Below the pieces are notes generated by a model, which saw only the letters and a list, made by a program, of their open reading frames with translations, made no database searches and was not told the origin of the DNA. The position numbers and the translations under genes were made by a program. Shown in pieces: positions 17,301-25,569 of a stretch of DNA of 64,000 nucleotides. This stretch comes from JBBDRW01 sp040905265 (GTDB lineage Bacteria; Bacteroidota; Rhodothermia; Balneolales; Balneolaceae), in assembly GCA_040905265.1 (NCBI GenBank), contig JBBDRW010000157.1, positions 20,575 to 84,574 of the forward strand, read 5' to 3'. Each line of letters begins with the position of its first letter. The stretch's first letter is position 1.

Positions 17301-17926
17301 GCCTGTTGTTCGAGGTGCCGGGTTTTTTTGGATACCACGGCCCGTATATCTTCAACGCGCTGCAGATCTTTCCGTGTCTCATCCAGTTTCCGGAAGGTCT
17401 GTTTTCTTTTCTCCTTGTATCTTGTTACCCCGGCCGCCTCTTCAAACAGACGCCTCCGGTCGTTATTCCGGTCATTCAGGATCTCTTCAACCATCTTCAG
17501 TTCGATCACAGAGTATGCATCAGAACCCATCCCGGTATCCATAAAGAGATCCATGATATCCTTCAGGCGGCACGGTGAGTTGTTGATCAGATACTCGCTG
17601 TCTCCTGACCGGTAGAGCCTTCTTGTTATCGTCACTTCACTGTATTCTGTCGGGAGGATCCCCTTGTTGTTAACAAAGGTGAGCGATACTTCGGACATGC
17701 CGAGGGCCTTCTTTTTGGCAGTTCCGTTGAATATGACATTGCTCATGGAACTTGAGCGGAGAAGGGTGGGCCTCTGTTCTCCAAGGACCCATCGAAGGGC
17801 GTCTACAATGTTGGATTTACCACATCCATTGGGGCCAACTATGGCAGTGATTCCACTATCGAACTTAACCTTGGTCTTATAGGCAAAACTTTTAAACCCG
17901 TGCAGATCAAGTTCGGAGATGTACAT
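14399..17926 (-). CDS. smc: chromosome segregation ATPase SMC
   Basis: 1175 residues, normal SMC length. The N-terminal head has Walker A GPNGCGKSN at 32-40 and the Q-loop region DALRWVLGEQ. Long heptad-rich coiled coils flank a hinge at roughly 510-650 (SSVAYLIEHHHDSFEKL; ALGDALNYVVV). The C-terminal head has the signature LSGGEKTLTAIALLFAI and Walker B FCVLDEVDAPLDDAN. SMC compacts and helps segregate newly replicated DNA together with ScpA and ScpB, which are not in this window. It starts 5 bases after the frr stop, so it is the last gene of pyrH-frr-smc. Confidence 0.98.
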   Translation of the reverse strand: MYISELDLHGFKSFAYKTKVKFDSGITAIVGPNGCGKSNIVDALRWVLGEQRPTLLRSSSMSNVIFNGTAKKKALGMSEVSLTFVNNKGILPTEYSEVTITRRLYRSGDSEYLINNSPCRLKDIMDLFMDTGMGSDAYSVIELKMVEEILNDRNNDRRRLFEEAAGVTRYKEKRKQTFRKLDETRKDLQRVEDIRAVVSKKTRHLEQQAEKASRAKSLRTELESLDKAWHKHEFDKIRNELDPLQERIANAEKEKREILSNLEELEEKDGHARSQLQEKEREQAEARRLLDQVLSSIREMETTLRITREKIENEKNVIRQYEEDIRQSSSDLGDLKELRDNSIKKLDAFSKEIETSETSLKESKERYTEVQQQYTRERHQLYELEIQSGDLATKLGNLQTERVRLESRLENTEDDLSRIAGDISDLEERIGVQEKELAETEKALEEVKKRRDEKEERLADASAKKSELESRREEIQEELRDIKSSIDSQQSEIRFLQELAQSKDLFPSSVAYLIEHHHDSFEKLEIVGNLFHTDEEHAPALEAALGDALNYVVVTNLEEAVRASELLKRHEQGRATFIPLNELKESYESEKHSILSVVETEPSCRPLAELLLGSTLLTEDVFQARRLLQDRGSAAVTKDGELITAHKFLRSGSKNNQAGVHLGLKDKLDKLESELGNRRKELELKQKQLEKLEAQRNALDLESLRLQYRETEQELRKWEQQQSRIQSGIQVYQKNIEDLKNRRSSLAASEDTAREELKTLSPEQSKLRQEIDDLEQQQSVKKEALQNLEEERTIAQNRFNSAQLQHQDVRNKADNLERDVKRAESGISSITERLESREELSGQSRKRIEEYKKQIGEIEDRLAEKKEEKTGAEQLAKRVEEACSTQRGTIHELEKELKELRRRKEVNLELVHHLTMAKEKFELQAQKLSDHIWETYGILMKQVEETLPEEMEPDAARERITSLRQKLNQIGDVNPLAIDEFKEEKERLDFLEEQMGDLEEAESQLRETIHEINETANSRFNETFVKIRENFKTVFNSLFEEDDYCDLIIDEEAEDPLEAKIEIKANPRGKRPSGINQLSGGEKTLTAIALLFAIYLVKPSPFCVLDEVDAPLDDANIERFASMIRKFSKETQFIIITHNKKTMSKAEMMYGVTMPETGVSRLVGVRLDDTREAGA

Positions 17927-17931
17927 GGTTG

Positions 17932-18501
17932 TTAAACAGTCAGAATATCTTTCTCTTTCTGTTCGAGGAGTTTCTCAATGTCCGCAATGTGATTGTCTGT
18001 GATTGACTGGATCTTCTCTTCCGCTTCGTACTGGGAGTCTTCAGGAAGGGAGTGTTCCTTGACGGCTTTCTTGGCGTCGTCATTGGCAACACGTCGTGCG
18101 TTCCGGATACTGATCCGTGCCTCTTCAGCAATCTCGCGGGCATGTTTCACCAGGTCTTTCCGACGTTCTTCAGAGAGCATCGGAAGTGGAATTCGAATGA
18201 GGTTTCCATCATTCCCCGGGTTGAGGCCCAGGCCGGATGCCATAATCGCCTTTTCAATATCCTGTATGACCGATTTATCATAGGGATCCACTGTCAGGAG
18301 CCGGGCTTCCGGGGCGCTTACATTCGCAAGCTGATTCAGCGGCGTCTGGGAACCATAATAATCCACACGTACATTCTCCAGAAGTGCCGGTGATGCTTTT
18401 CCTGCACGGATATGTGAGAACTCCTTTTTACAAAACTGGACAGATTCTTTCATCGTGGAATCTGCACTGGATACAATACGTTGCAATTCTTCAGAGAGCA
18501 T
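17932..18501 (-). CDS. frr: ribosome recycling factor
   Basis: 189 residues. RRF with EF-G splits post-termination ribosomes. Recognised by the N-terminal three-helix domain beginning with the family-like FSHIRAGKASPALLENVRVDYYG, the LNQLANVSAPEARLLTVDPYD core of domain II, then the conserved C-terminal ISIRNARRVANDDAKK helix. Length matches the family. It lies 77 bases downstream of pyrH, the classic tsf-pyrH-frr order, and 5 bases upstream of smc. Confidence 0.97.
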   Translation of the reverse strand: MLSEELQRIVSSADSTMKESVQFCKKEFSHIRAGKASPALLENVRVDYYGSQTPLNQLANVSAPEARLLTVDPYDKSVIQDIEKAIMASGLGLNPGNDGNLIRIPLPMLSEERRKDLVKHAREIAEEARISIRNARRVANDDAKKAVKEHSLPEDSQYEAEEKIQSITDNHIADIEKLLEQKEKDILTV

Positions 18502-18578
18502 TTACCGGGAAGATTACGGGTTATCAGTTCAGGGTGTCCGGTTTCACAAGACACATCATCCTGAATAATGTAAGAAAT

Positions 18579-19304
18579 CTATTTCTCATCCCAAACAACG
18601 GTAGACCCGACTGCCTCCTCGGAACAGACCACACGTTTCAGGTTGCCCTTGATATTCATATTGAAAACAATAAACGGCGTCTGGTTTTCCCGGCAGAGTG
18701 TAAAGGCCGTGAGGTCCATGACCGATAGTCTCCGGTTCAGGATCTCATCTCCGGTGATCACATCAAATTTTTCAGCATCAGGATTTTTCTCAGGGTCCGA
18801 GTCATAGATACCGTCAACCCGGGTCCCTTTCAGGATCACATCCGCTTCAATCTCGATTGCCCGCAGGGCAGAGGCCGTATCTGTAGTGAAGTATGGGTTC
18901 CCGGTTCCAGCTCCAAAGATGACGACCCGACCTTTTTCAAGATGGCGTATGGCCCGCCGCCGGATGAATGGTTCTGCGACCTCCTCCATCCGGATTGCAG
19001 ACATCAGCCGTGTCTGTACCCCTTTTCGTTCCAGTGCATCCTGAAGCGCCATACTGTTGATCATGGTTGCAAGCATTCCCATGTAGTCTCCCTGTACGCG
19101 ATCCATCCCTTCGGTAGCTCCTTTGACACCGCGAAAGATATTGCCGCCTCCGATTACGATGGAGATTTCAATGCCTTCCTGGTGGACCGCCTTGATTTCA
19201 TCGGCATATTGAGTCAGGATGTTTCCATCTATGCCATGTCCCTGTTCGCCCAACAGAGCTTCACCACTTAGTTTCAGGAGGATTCGCTTATAAAGTTTTG
19301 TCAC
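18579..19304 (-). CDS. pyrH: UMP kinase
   Basis: 241 residues of the bacterial amino-acid-kinase-fold UMP kinase, which makes UDP from UMP and ATP. Motifs: RILLKLSGEALLGEQGHGID at about 7-26, VIGGGNIFRG near 52, GDYMGMLATMINSMALQD near 70, and GTGNPYFTTDTASALRA near 137. Order in the chromosome (rpsB, tsf, pyrH, frr) is the widespread bacterial one, but here a strong terminator lies between tsf and pyrH, so pyrH probably has its own promoter or relies on read-through. Confidence 0.97.
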   Translation of the reverse strand: MTKLYKRILLKLSGEALLGEQGHGIDGNILTQYADEIKAVHQEGIEISIVIGGGNIFRGVKGATEGMDRVQGDYMGMLATMINSMALQDALERKGVQTRLMSAIRMEEVAEPFIRRRAIRHLEKGRVVIFGAGTGNPYFTTDTASALRAIEIEADVILKGTRVDGIYDSDPEKNPDAEKFDVITGDEILNRRLSVMDLTAFTLCRENQTPFIVFNMNIKGNLKRVVCSEEAVGSTVVWDEK

Positions 19305-19363
19305 TGTATTTCGTAAGGTTTTAAGGTGATATGGTTCTGAACTTTTGCCTGATTATAAATTAC

Positions 19364-19396
19364 AAAAAAAAAGGCTGCCGAATGGGCAGCCTTTTT
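19364..19396 (-). terminator. intrinsic terminator after tsf
   Basis: On the minus strand this is a 12-bp perfect stem (AAAAAGGCTGCC / GGCAGCCTTTTT) with a 5-base loop, followed by an unbroken run of nine T. It lies about 90 bases after the tsf stop and 60 bases before the pyrH start, so it should end the ribosomal-protein/EF-Ts transcript. The other strand also has a stem with T's, so it may work in both directions. It is the clearest intrinsic terminator in the window. Confidence 0.92.
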
Positions 19397-19487
19397 GGAA
19401 TTTGAAAAATCACTCGTGTCGTGTCCACCATGCGTTGCGGGGTAAAAGACCGATACTCGACCCTGCAAGAGGTTGGTTGACATGATA

Positions 19488-20318
19488 TTAACCTTCGCCG
19501 AGTTGAATTCGGTGAAAGTTTGAAACGAGCGGCGCGTTATTTGCCTCCAGGTATTTTTGGACGCTAATTCCATTATCCTTGACAAACTTCTGTTCCAGAA
19601 GAACCCGTTCCTCGTAGAATCGCCGAAGTTTTCCCTGGGCAGCTTTTTCTGCGATCTCCGCAGGTTTTCCTTCATTGATCAGCTGCTCCTTGGCAATTTC
19701 CAGTTCTTTCTGGATGACAGAGTCGTCTACGTCTTCGCGCTTTACTGCAATCGGATTCATAGCAGCGATCTGCATGGCGATATCTTTGCCAATTTCCGCA
19801 TCCTTCAATTCCCCTTCGAATTCAGCAAGAACGCAGAGCTGATTTCCGGGGTGGACATATTCGACAAAAGTTCCATCCGTCTTTGCGACAATGACCCGGT
19901 TGATTTCAATTTTTTCACCGATTTTACCGACCATCGCTTTCAGGTGCTCATTGATGGTCAAATCTCCGACCTTCTGTTTCAGCAGCTCTTCAACGGTTGA
20001 AGTCTCATGCTGGTAAGCTGCATCCAGAAACTGACGGGTCTGATTCTGGAAATCGTCGTTTCGTGCAACAAAATCGGTTTCACAGTTGATCTCGATCGCA
20101 GCAGCTTGTTTGCCGTCTTCACTCACTTTTGTAAAGACCAGGCCCTGGTTGGCCTCTCTGTCAGCACGCTTTTCAGATACTTTTTGCCCTTTTTTTCTGA
20201 GGATCTCTACAGCTTTGTCAAAATCACCGTTAGATTCAGCGAGTGCTTTCTTGCAATCCATCATGCCGGCGCCGGTAATATCACGCAGTTTTTTTACATC
20301 TTTGGCACTAATACTCAT
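19488..20318 (-). CDS. tsf: translation elongation factor Ts
   Basis: 276 residues. EF-Ts is the nucleotide exchange factor for EF-Tu. The UBA-like N-terminus contains KKLRDITGAGMMDCKKAL (about 9-26), then KKGQKVSEKRADREANQGLV and the core with INCETDFVARNDDF. The C-terminal part (RRFYEERVLLEQKFVKD) is typical. Length is normal. It follows rpsB by 41 bases on the same strand and is followed by a strong terminator, so rpsB-tsf form one transcript end. Confidence 0.97.
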   Translation of the reverse strand: MSISAKDVKKLRDITGAGMMDCKKALAESNGDFDKAVEILRKKGQKVSEKRADREANQGLVFTKVSEDGKQAAAIEINCETDFVARNDDFQNQTRQFLDAAYQHETSTVEELLKQKVGDLTINEHLKAMVGKIGEKIEINRVIVAKTDGTFVEYVHPGNQLCVLAEFEGELKDAEIGKDIAMQIAAMNPIAVKREDVDDSVIQKELEIAKEQLINEGKPAEIAEKAAQGKLRRFYEERVLLEQKFVKDNGISVQKYLEANNAPLVSNFHRIQLGEG

Positions 20319-20359
20319 GGGTATAACCTTTAAAATTGAATGTTTGGTCTGAAGAGGAG

Positions 20360-21265
20360 TTACTCTTCCTCGTCTTCCGGTGATGCATCATCTTCCGGTG
20401 ACGCATCCAGTGGTTCAAGAGTCTCACCGCTCTCTGTATCGGTATCTTTATCTTTTTTACGCCGTTTTCTGCGTCGGGTATTGACGGTGGCTTTTTCGCT
20501 TTTCCCCTCTTCCTGTTCACTTTCGCTCTTGGCCTCTTCTGCGGCCTGCTCCATCAATTCCTCTTCTTTGAGAGCTTCCCGTTCCGCGTTGCCTTCTATA
20601 ATGGCATCTGCGACCAGAGACGTAATCAGTTGTATGGTGCGGGCAGAGTCGTCATTGCAGGGAATGATATGGTCAGGTATATCCGGATCACTGTTGGTAT
20701 CCACCATTGCAATAATCGGGATATTCAGTTTAACAGCTTCATTCACTGCGATATGTTCCTTAATCGTATCCACAACAAAAATGGCACCCGGAATGCGGCT
20801 CATGTTTGCAATACCGCCGAGTGTCTGTTCCAGCTTGGTCCGTTCTCGTTCAAGCATCAGCCCCTCTTTTTTCGTCAACTCCTCAAAGGTGCCGTCCTTG
20901 CTCATCCGGTCGATCTCTTCCATTCGAGAGATACTTTTTCGGACTGTGCTGAAGTTGGTAAGCATACCTCCGAGCCAGCGGTGGGCAACAAACGGCATTC
21001 CGGAACGGATCGCTTCGGTCCTGACGATCTCCTGAGCCTGTTTCTTGGTGCCGACAAAAAGGATTGTCTTGCCTGCACGGGTCAGGTTGGCGACCTCTTC
21101 GAGTGCCTCGGCAAGCAGTTTCTCGGTTTTTTTAAGGTCAATGATGTGAATACCGTTGCGCTGCATGAAGATGTACTCTTTCATCTTCGGGTTCCAACGG
21201 CGTGTAAGGTGTCCAAAGTGGGCACCGGACTGTAACAATTCTTCTACTGTTGCTGCTTTTGACAT
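20360..21265 (-). CDS. rpsB: 30S ribosomal protein S2 with long charged C-terminal tail
   Basis: 301 residues. The first about 230 are ordinary S2: EELLQSGAHFGHLTRRWNPKM at the start, FVGTKKQAQEIVRTEA, HRWLGGMLTNF near 93, and DTNSDPDIPDHIIPCNDDS near 190. S2 binds the 30S subunit late in assembly and helps recruit S1. The last about 60 residues are an unusual low-complexity tail: acidic/serine-rich, then a basic block (TRRRKRRKKDK), then acidic again (SPEDDASPEDEEE). The tail is longer than in the common S2 (about 240 residues). It lies 164 bases downstream of rpsI and 41 bases before tsf. Confidence 0.96.
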   Translation of the reverse strand: MSKAATVEELLQSGAHFGHLTRRWNPKMKEYIFMQRNGIHIIDLKKTEKLLAEALEEVANLTRAGKTILFVGTKKQAQEIVRTEAIRSGMPFVAHRWLGGMLTNFSTVRKSISRMEEIDRMSKDGTFEELTKKEGLMLERERTKLEQTLGGIANMSRIPGAIFVVDTIKEHIAVNEAVKLNIPIIAMVDTNSDPDIPDHIIPCNDDSARTIQLITSLVADAIIEGNAEREALKEEELMEQAAEEAKSESEQEEGKSEKATVNTRRRKRRKKDKDTDTESGETLEPLDASPEDDASPEDEEE

Positions 21266-21429
21266 GTAACTATGTGATTATCGGTTGAGTTGGTCCGCTA
21301 CACAGGTCTTCCTTCAGCACTAACTCCGATGAATTGGCCCCTGAAAGCTTCAGAGGACGTAATCATACGGAACACCCGGTGTGAAGTCGCTGTGTATGTG
21401 TGATTGTTATTGGTAAAACGAGTAAATAC

Positions 21430-21816
21430 TTATCGCTTGGAGAACTGGAACTTCTTCCGCGCTTTGGGCTGGCCATATTTTTTCCGCTCGACCATCCGGT
21501 CATCACGGGTCAGCAGTCCATGCTTCTTCAGTACATCATGTACACCTTCGTTCTCTCCGTCCAGTGCACGGGCAATAGCCAGTTGAATCGCTCCCGCCTG
21601 CCCGGTGATGCCGCCGCCTCTGACAGTGATTTTGATATCATACTTGCCCTCCATCTCCGTGACACGAAGAGGCAGGCTGGCGACATTGATTCGCGCCTGT
21701 GTGGAGAAGAAATCTTTCAGATCTTTCCCGTTAACGAGGAAGTTTCCTGATCCCGGCTCGATGTAGAGGCGGGCTGTTGATGTTTTTCGTCTTCCTATAT
21801 AATTCGCTTGAGCCAT
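21430..21816 (-). CDS. rpsI: 30S ribosomal protein S9
   Basis: 128 residues. S9 has the expected N-terminal IGRRKTSTARLYIEPGSG, the central TVRGGGITGQAGAIQLAIARAL, and the positively charged tail ending KKFQFSKR whose last residues reach the ribosomal P site. It starts 9 bases after the rplM stop, the universal rplM-rpsI pair. A 164-base gap then separates it from rpsB; I see no perfect terminator hairpin there. Confidence 0.97.
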   Translation of the reverse strand: MAQANYIGRRKTSTARLYIEPGSGNFLVNGKDLKDFFSTQARINVASLPLRVTEMEGKYDIKITVRGGGITGQAGAIQLAIARALDGENEGVHDVLKKHGLLTRDDRMVERKKYGQPKARKKFQFSKR

Positions 21817-21825
21817 AAAACAGGA

Positions 21826-22269
21826 TTACAATTCTAACTTTTCAGGTTGTTGTGCTGTATGCGGATGAACGGCGCCGGCATAAATCTTGAGATTTGTCAT
21901 CAGTTTCCGGCCGAGCCGATTTTTCGGGAGCATTCCCTTGACGGCATTGCGGACGAGCGATGTGGGGTCTTTCTTCAGCAGCGCCTCGGGTGTCGTAAAA
22001 CTTTCGCTTCCGGTAAACCCGGTATGGTTAAAATGCTCTTTTTTGGTCATTTTGTTACCGGTCAACAGAACCTTTTCTGCATTGATGACCACGACATTGT
22101 CACCGGCATCCATATGAGGGGTAAATTCCGGTTTGTGTTTCCCGCGAAGAATGGATGCAATACGGCTGCTGATCCGGCCCAGAGGTTGATTCTCTGCGTC
22201 TACCAGGATCCACTTCTTTTCGATATCGCTCGGTTTGGCCGAGTAAGTTTTGTTACTGATCGTATTCAC
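21826..22269 (-). CDS. rplM: 50S ribosomal protein L13
   Basis: 147 residues. L13 is a primary 23S rRNA-binding protein. Signatures are KKWILVDAENQPLGRISSRIASILRGKHKPEFTPH (spanning about residues 19-53), GDNVVVINAEKVLLTGNKM, and the C-terminal KGMLPKNRLGRKLMTNLKIYAG. Length is normal. It is the first gene of the rplM-rpsI unit. The 503-base upstream region (22270-22772) contains its promoter, the second full copy of the 141-bp repeat, and the aconitase promoter. Confidence 0.97.
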   Translation of the reverse strand: MNTISNKTYSAKPSDIEKKWILVDAENQPLGRISSRIASILRGKHKPEFTPHMDAGDNVVVINAEKVLLTGNKMTKKEHFNHTGFTGSESFTTPEALLKKDPTSLVRNAVKGMLPKNRLGRKLMTNLKIYAGAVHPHTAQQPEKLEL

Positions 22270-22494
22270 GATGGATCTCGTCTTTAATTTGCCTTAAAAA
22301 AGTGATAAGTCGCAAAAAATAAGGGGATTTTGTTTGGATTGCAATGTTCGTTTGAAAAATTGTTTCAGAAAAGAGATTGATAACAGTAATCCATGTTCAA
22401 TCATGGAAGCCCCTGTACTCCGAATTCTGTCTTCTATCATCTGTCACCTATTCCCTCCAAAAGGAGATATTATCCGAAATGATTTGTAACTTTA

Positions 22495-22634
22495 GGAGCC
22501 TTTGCAAAACCGTCTTTTTGTTCAATATCTTCGTTATCGGGATTTTAAAATCCTCACATATGCTCAATATGCTGCGGTTTTAAAATCCCTCTGGCCTCGA
22601 TCTTGACCAAAAATCCTGGTTTTTCAAAGACTCC
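22495..22634. repeat. MITE-like interspersed repeat, full copy 2
   Basis: 140 bp, in the same orientation as copy 1 (5804-5944) and differing, by eye, at six positions plus one missing T in the second TTTTAAAATCCC block. It begins GGAGCCTTTGCAAAAC and ends GTTTTTCAAAGACTCC, so one terminal base pair has been lost here. It sits in the 503-base gap between divergent rplM and the aconitase gene; like copy 1 it lies between divergent promoters. No target-site duplication is evident from the flanks. Apart from it the gap shows no gene. Confidence 0.85.
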
Positions 22635-22772
22635 TTTTACTGTTCTTGAATCGAGTGACTGAGAATTGGACAAATTTTTTCACCGGGGTATTAGAGTAAG
22701 CGCGGCCATGTATGAGTGACCCGGTTACGGCCAACCACTAAAACTAACTTAGACTGAAGATCGCGGAAGACT

Positions 22773-25493
22773 ATGAGCAAAGAAAATGATCTGCTGAAGA
22801 CAAAGACGGAATTTAATACAGGCACCGGTACGGCTCATCTGTACAGCCTGAAAAAACTGGGAGAGATGGGCTACGGCAACGTGGAGCGTCTTCCGTTCAC
22901 AATTAAAATTCTGCTTGAAGCAGTTCTGAGGGAATACGACGGGTATGCAGTTACAGAAGATGATGTAAAGATACTTGCCGATTACAATGCAGAGCAACCG
23001 GCTGGTGAAGTTCCTTTCAAGCCATCCCGTGTCGTTCTTCAGGATTTCACAGGGGTGCCTGCAGTCGTGGACCTGGCGGCTCTCCGGTCTGCTATGAAGG
23101 CGATGGGCGGGAATCCCCGTTCAATCAATCCGCAGGTTCCGGTAGACCTTGTGATCGACCACTCGGTTCAGGTTGATATGTTTGGCCAGGAGTACGCGTT
23201 CATGTTCAATGTGGAGAAGGAGATGGAGCGGAACCGGGAACGGTATGAATTTTTGAAATGGGGCCAGAAATCTTTTGACAATTTCCGGGTGGTTCCTCCG
23301 GGGCGCGGGATCGTTCATCAGGTGAACCTGGAGTATCTGGCGAAGGGCGTCTTTACCCGCGAGGAGAAGGACGGAACCCGGGTTGCCTACCCGGATACAC
23401 TGGTGGGTACTGACTCCCATACCACGATGATCAACGGCCTGGGGATTCTCGGATGGGGCGTTGGTGGCATTGAAGCGGAAGCTGCAATGCTTGGCCAGCC
23501 GATTTATATGCTTGTACCGGAGGTGATAGGTGTGAAGATGGTTGGCAAGCTTCGGGAGGGAATCACTGCGACAGATCTGACCCTGACTGTAACCGAGAAA
23601 CTCCGGCGTCACGGGGTTGTCGGGAAGTTTGTGGAATTTTTCGGGCCGGGACTCAGTAACATGAGTCTGCCGGACCGTGCAACAATTGCCAATATGTCTC
23701 CGGAATATGGCGCAACGATGGGCTTTTTCCCGATCGATAGTGAAGCACTGCGGTACATGTCCCGCACCGGCCGGACCGATGAACAGGTACAGCTGGTTGA
23801 GCACTATATGAAGGAGCAGGGCCTCTATCGAACCGACGATACGCCGGATCCCCATTTTACAGAGGTACTTGAGGTTGACCTGTCGGATATTCAGACCTCC
23901 CTTGCCGGCCCGAAGCGGCCTCAGGACCGAATTACCCTCTCCAGAATGAAAGAGACCTTTGCCAACAGCCTGACCAGTGACGATCCGACCATGGGTTTTA
24001 ACCTGGCAAAAGATAAGTTGTCCAACAAAGGGATTTTCAAGAATGGACAGACAACCGAGATGAAGCATGGAGATGTGGTGATCGCTGCCATTACCAGTTG
24101 TACAAATACATCCAACCCGAGTGTGATGCTCGGAGCCGGGATTATCGCCAAGAAGGCGGTGGAGCGCGGTATGAAGGTTCCCCCTTATGTGAAAACGTCT
24201 CTGGCCCCCGGTTCCCGGGTTGTGACCGAATACCTGAACGAAGCAGGATTGACGGACTATATGGACAGACTCGGGTTCAACCTTGTCGGGTATGGCTGTA
24301 CAACCTGTATCGGAAACTCCGGGCCGCTTCCGGAAGCAGTCGAAAAAGCGGTGAAAGAGGGGGATCTTATCGTTGCGGGTGTCCTTTCGGGGAACCGCAA
24401 CTTTGAAGGGCGGATTCATCCATATGTCAAGGCGAACTACCTCGCCTCCCCGCCGCTGGTCGTAGCATATGCGCTTGCCGGCCGGGTAGATATCGATCTG
24501 GAGAACGAGCCGCTGGGCAAAGATGGTGACGGCAAAGATGTCTTCCTGAAGGATATATGGCCGACCACCGAGGAAATTGCCGAGTTTTTGGATAATGCGA
24601 TTCGCCCCGAATTGTTTGAGAAGATGTACGGGGATATTTTTGAATCGGAAGAATGGGAAAAGATACCGGTCGGTGGGGGAGACCTGTATGAGTGGAAAGA
24701 GGAGTCAACCTATATCCAGGAGCCTCCGTTTTTTATGAATATGGATGAAACCCCGGAGCCGATCAAGCCGATTCGCGGTGCACATGCACTTGTGAAGGTC
24801 GGAGACTCCATTACGACCGATCACATTTCTCCGGCCGGGAATATCAAGACGGACAGCCCGGCAGGCACCTATCTGGTTGAAAATGGTGTAGAGCCGGCGG
24901 ATTTTAACTCCTATGGATCGAGAAGGGGGAACGATCGGGTGATGACACGGGGTACCTTCGCCAATGTACGGTTCAAGAACCAGCTTGCCCCGGGAACCGA
25001 GGGCGGGTTTACGAACTATTTGCCGGAAGATGAGATCACTACGATCTTCGATGCAGCCACACGCTATAGGAAAGAGGGAATTCCGCTGGTTGCTCTGGCC
25101 GGGAAGGAGTATGGAACCGGATCTTCCAGAGACTGGGCCGCAAAGGGTACCATTCTTCTGGGTGTCCGGGCTGTGATTGCCACCTCTTATGAGAGAATTC
25201 ACCGGTCGAACCTGGTCGGCATGGGAGTACTGCCCCTGCAATTTGCAGATGGCGAGAGCCATGAGAGCCTGGGACTTGACGGTTCGGAGTTGTTCGATAT
25301 TGAAATCTCTGACGATCTGAAACCGCGACAGGAAGTACCGGTTGTCGCCCGAAAGTCGGATGGGAAGGAGGTTCGATTTACAACGATCTGCAGAATCGAT
25401 ACCCCGGTTGAGATCGACTATTTCCGGAACGGGGGAATCCTCCATAAGGTGCTGCGCGATTACGTTGAAGAGGATAAAAAACAGCGCTCGTAA
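22773..25493 (+). CDS. acnA: aconitate hydratase (AcnA/IRP type)
   Basis: 906 residues, the length of the AcnA/IRP-type aconitase. It interconverts citrate and isocitrate in the TCA cycle through a [4Fe-4S] cluster. The cluster cysteines are at about 443 (ITSCTNTSNP), 509 and 512 (GYGCTTCIGNSG). The swivel domain is intact (GKEYGTGSSRDWAAKG; RIHRSNLVGMGVLPLQF). The N-terminal PFTIKILLEAVLR and GTDSHTTMINGLGILGWGVGG are diagnostic. It stands alone between a repeat-containing gap and a convergent FAD monooxygenase gene. A regulatory RNA-binding role, known for some AcnA proteins, cannot be judged here. Confidence 0.97.
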   Translation: MSKENDLLKTKTEFNTGTGTAHLYSLKKLGEMGYGNVERLPFTIKILLEAVLREYDGYAVTEDDVKILADYNAEQPAGEVPFKPSRVVLQDFTGVPAVVDLAALRSAMKAMGGNPRSINPQVPVDLVIDHSVQVDMFGQEYAFMFNVEKEMERNRERYEFLKWGQKSFDNFRVVPPGRGIVHQVNLEYLAKGVFTREEKDGTRVAYPDTLVGTDSHTTMINGLGILGWGVGGIEAEAAMLGQPIYMLVPEVIGVKMVGKLREGITATDLTLTVTEKLRRHGVVGKFVEFFGPGLSNMSLPDRATIANMSPEYGATMGFFPIDSEALRYMSRTGRTDEQVQLVEHYMKEQGLYRTDDTPDPHFTEVLEVDLSDIQTSLAGPKRPQDRITLSRMKETFANSLTSDDPTMGFNLAKDKLSNKGIFKNGQTTEMKHGDVVIAAITSCTNTSNPSVMLGAGIIAKKAVERGMKVPPYVKTSLAPGSRVVTEYLNEAGLTDYMDRLGFNLVGYGCTTCIGNSGPLPEAVEKAVKEGDLIVAGVLSGNRNFEGRIHPYVKANYLASPPLVVAYALAGRVDIDLENEPLGKDGDGKDVFLKDIWPTTEEIAEFLDNAIRPELFEKMYGDIFESEEWEKIPVGGGDLYEWKEESTYIQEPPFFMNMDETPEPIKPIRGAHALVKVGDSITTDHISPAGNIKTDSPAGTYLVENGVEPADFNSYGSRRGNDRVMTRGTFANVRFKNQLAPGTEGGFTNYLPEDEITTIFDAATRYRKEGIPLVALAGKEYGTGSSRDWAAKGTILLGVRAVIATSYERIHRSNLVGMGVLPLQFADGESHESLGLDGSELFDIEISDDLKPRQEVPVVARKSDGKEVRFTTICRIDTPVEIDYFRNGGILHKVLRDYVEEDKKQRS

Positions 25494-25569
25494 GGGCATA
25501 TAAGCGAATCGTTCCCGACGGAAAGGGCAGGTGGCTTTGTAAGCAGAAGAACTCTGTCTGCCGGGCAGA

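Noticed and set aside
23121..24419. A 432-codon minus-strand frame inside the aconitase gene
   Set aside because: It is antisense to a fully conserved aconitase; its translation lacks fold-like patterns.
25557..25569. A small hairpin (TCTGCC-G-GGCAGA) between aconitase and the monooxygenase gene
   Set aside because: It has no T-run on either side and its loop is only one base, so it is not a convincing terminator.
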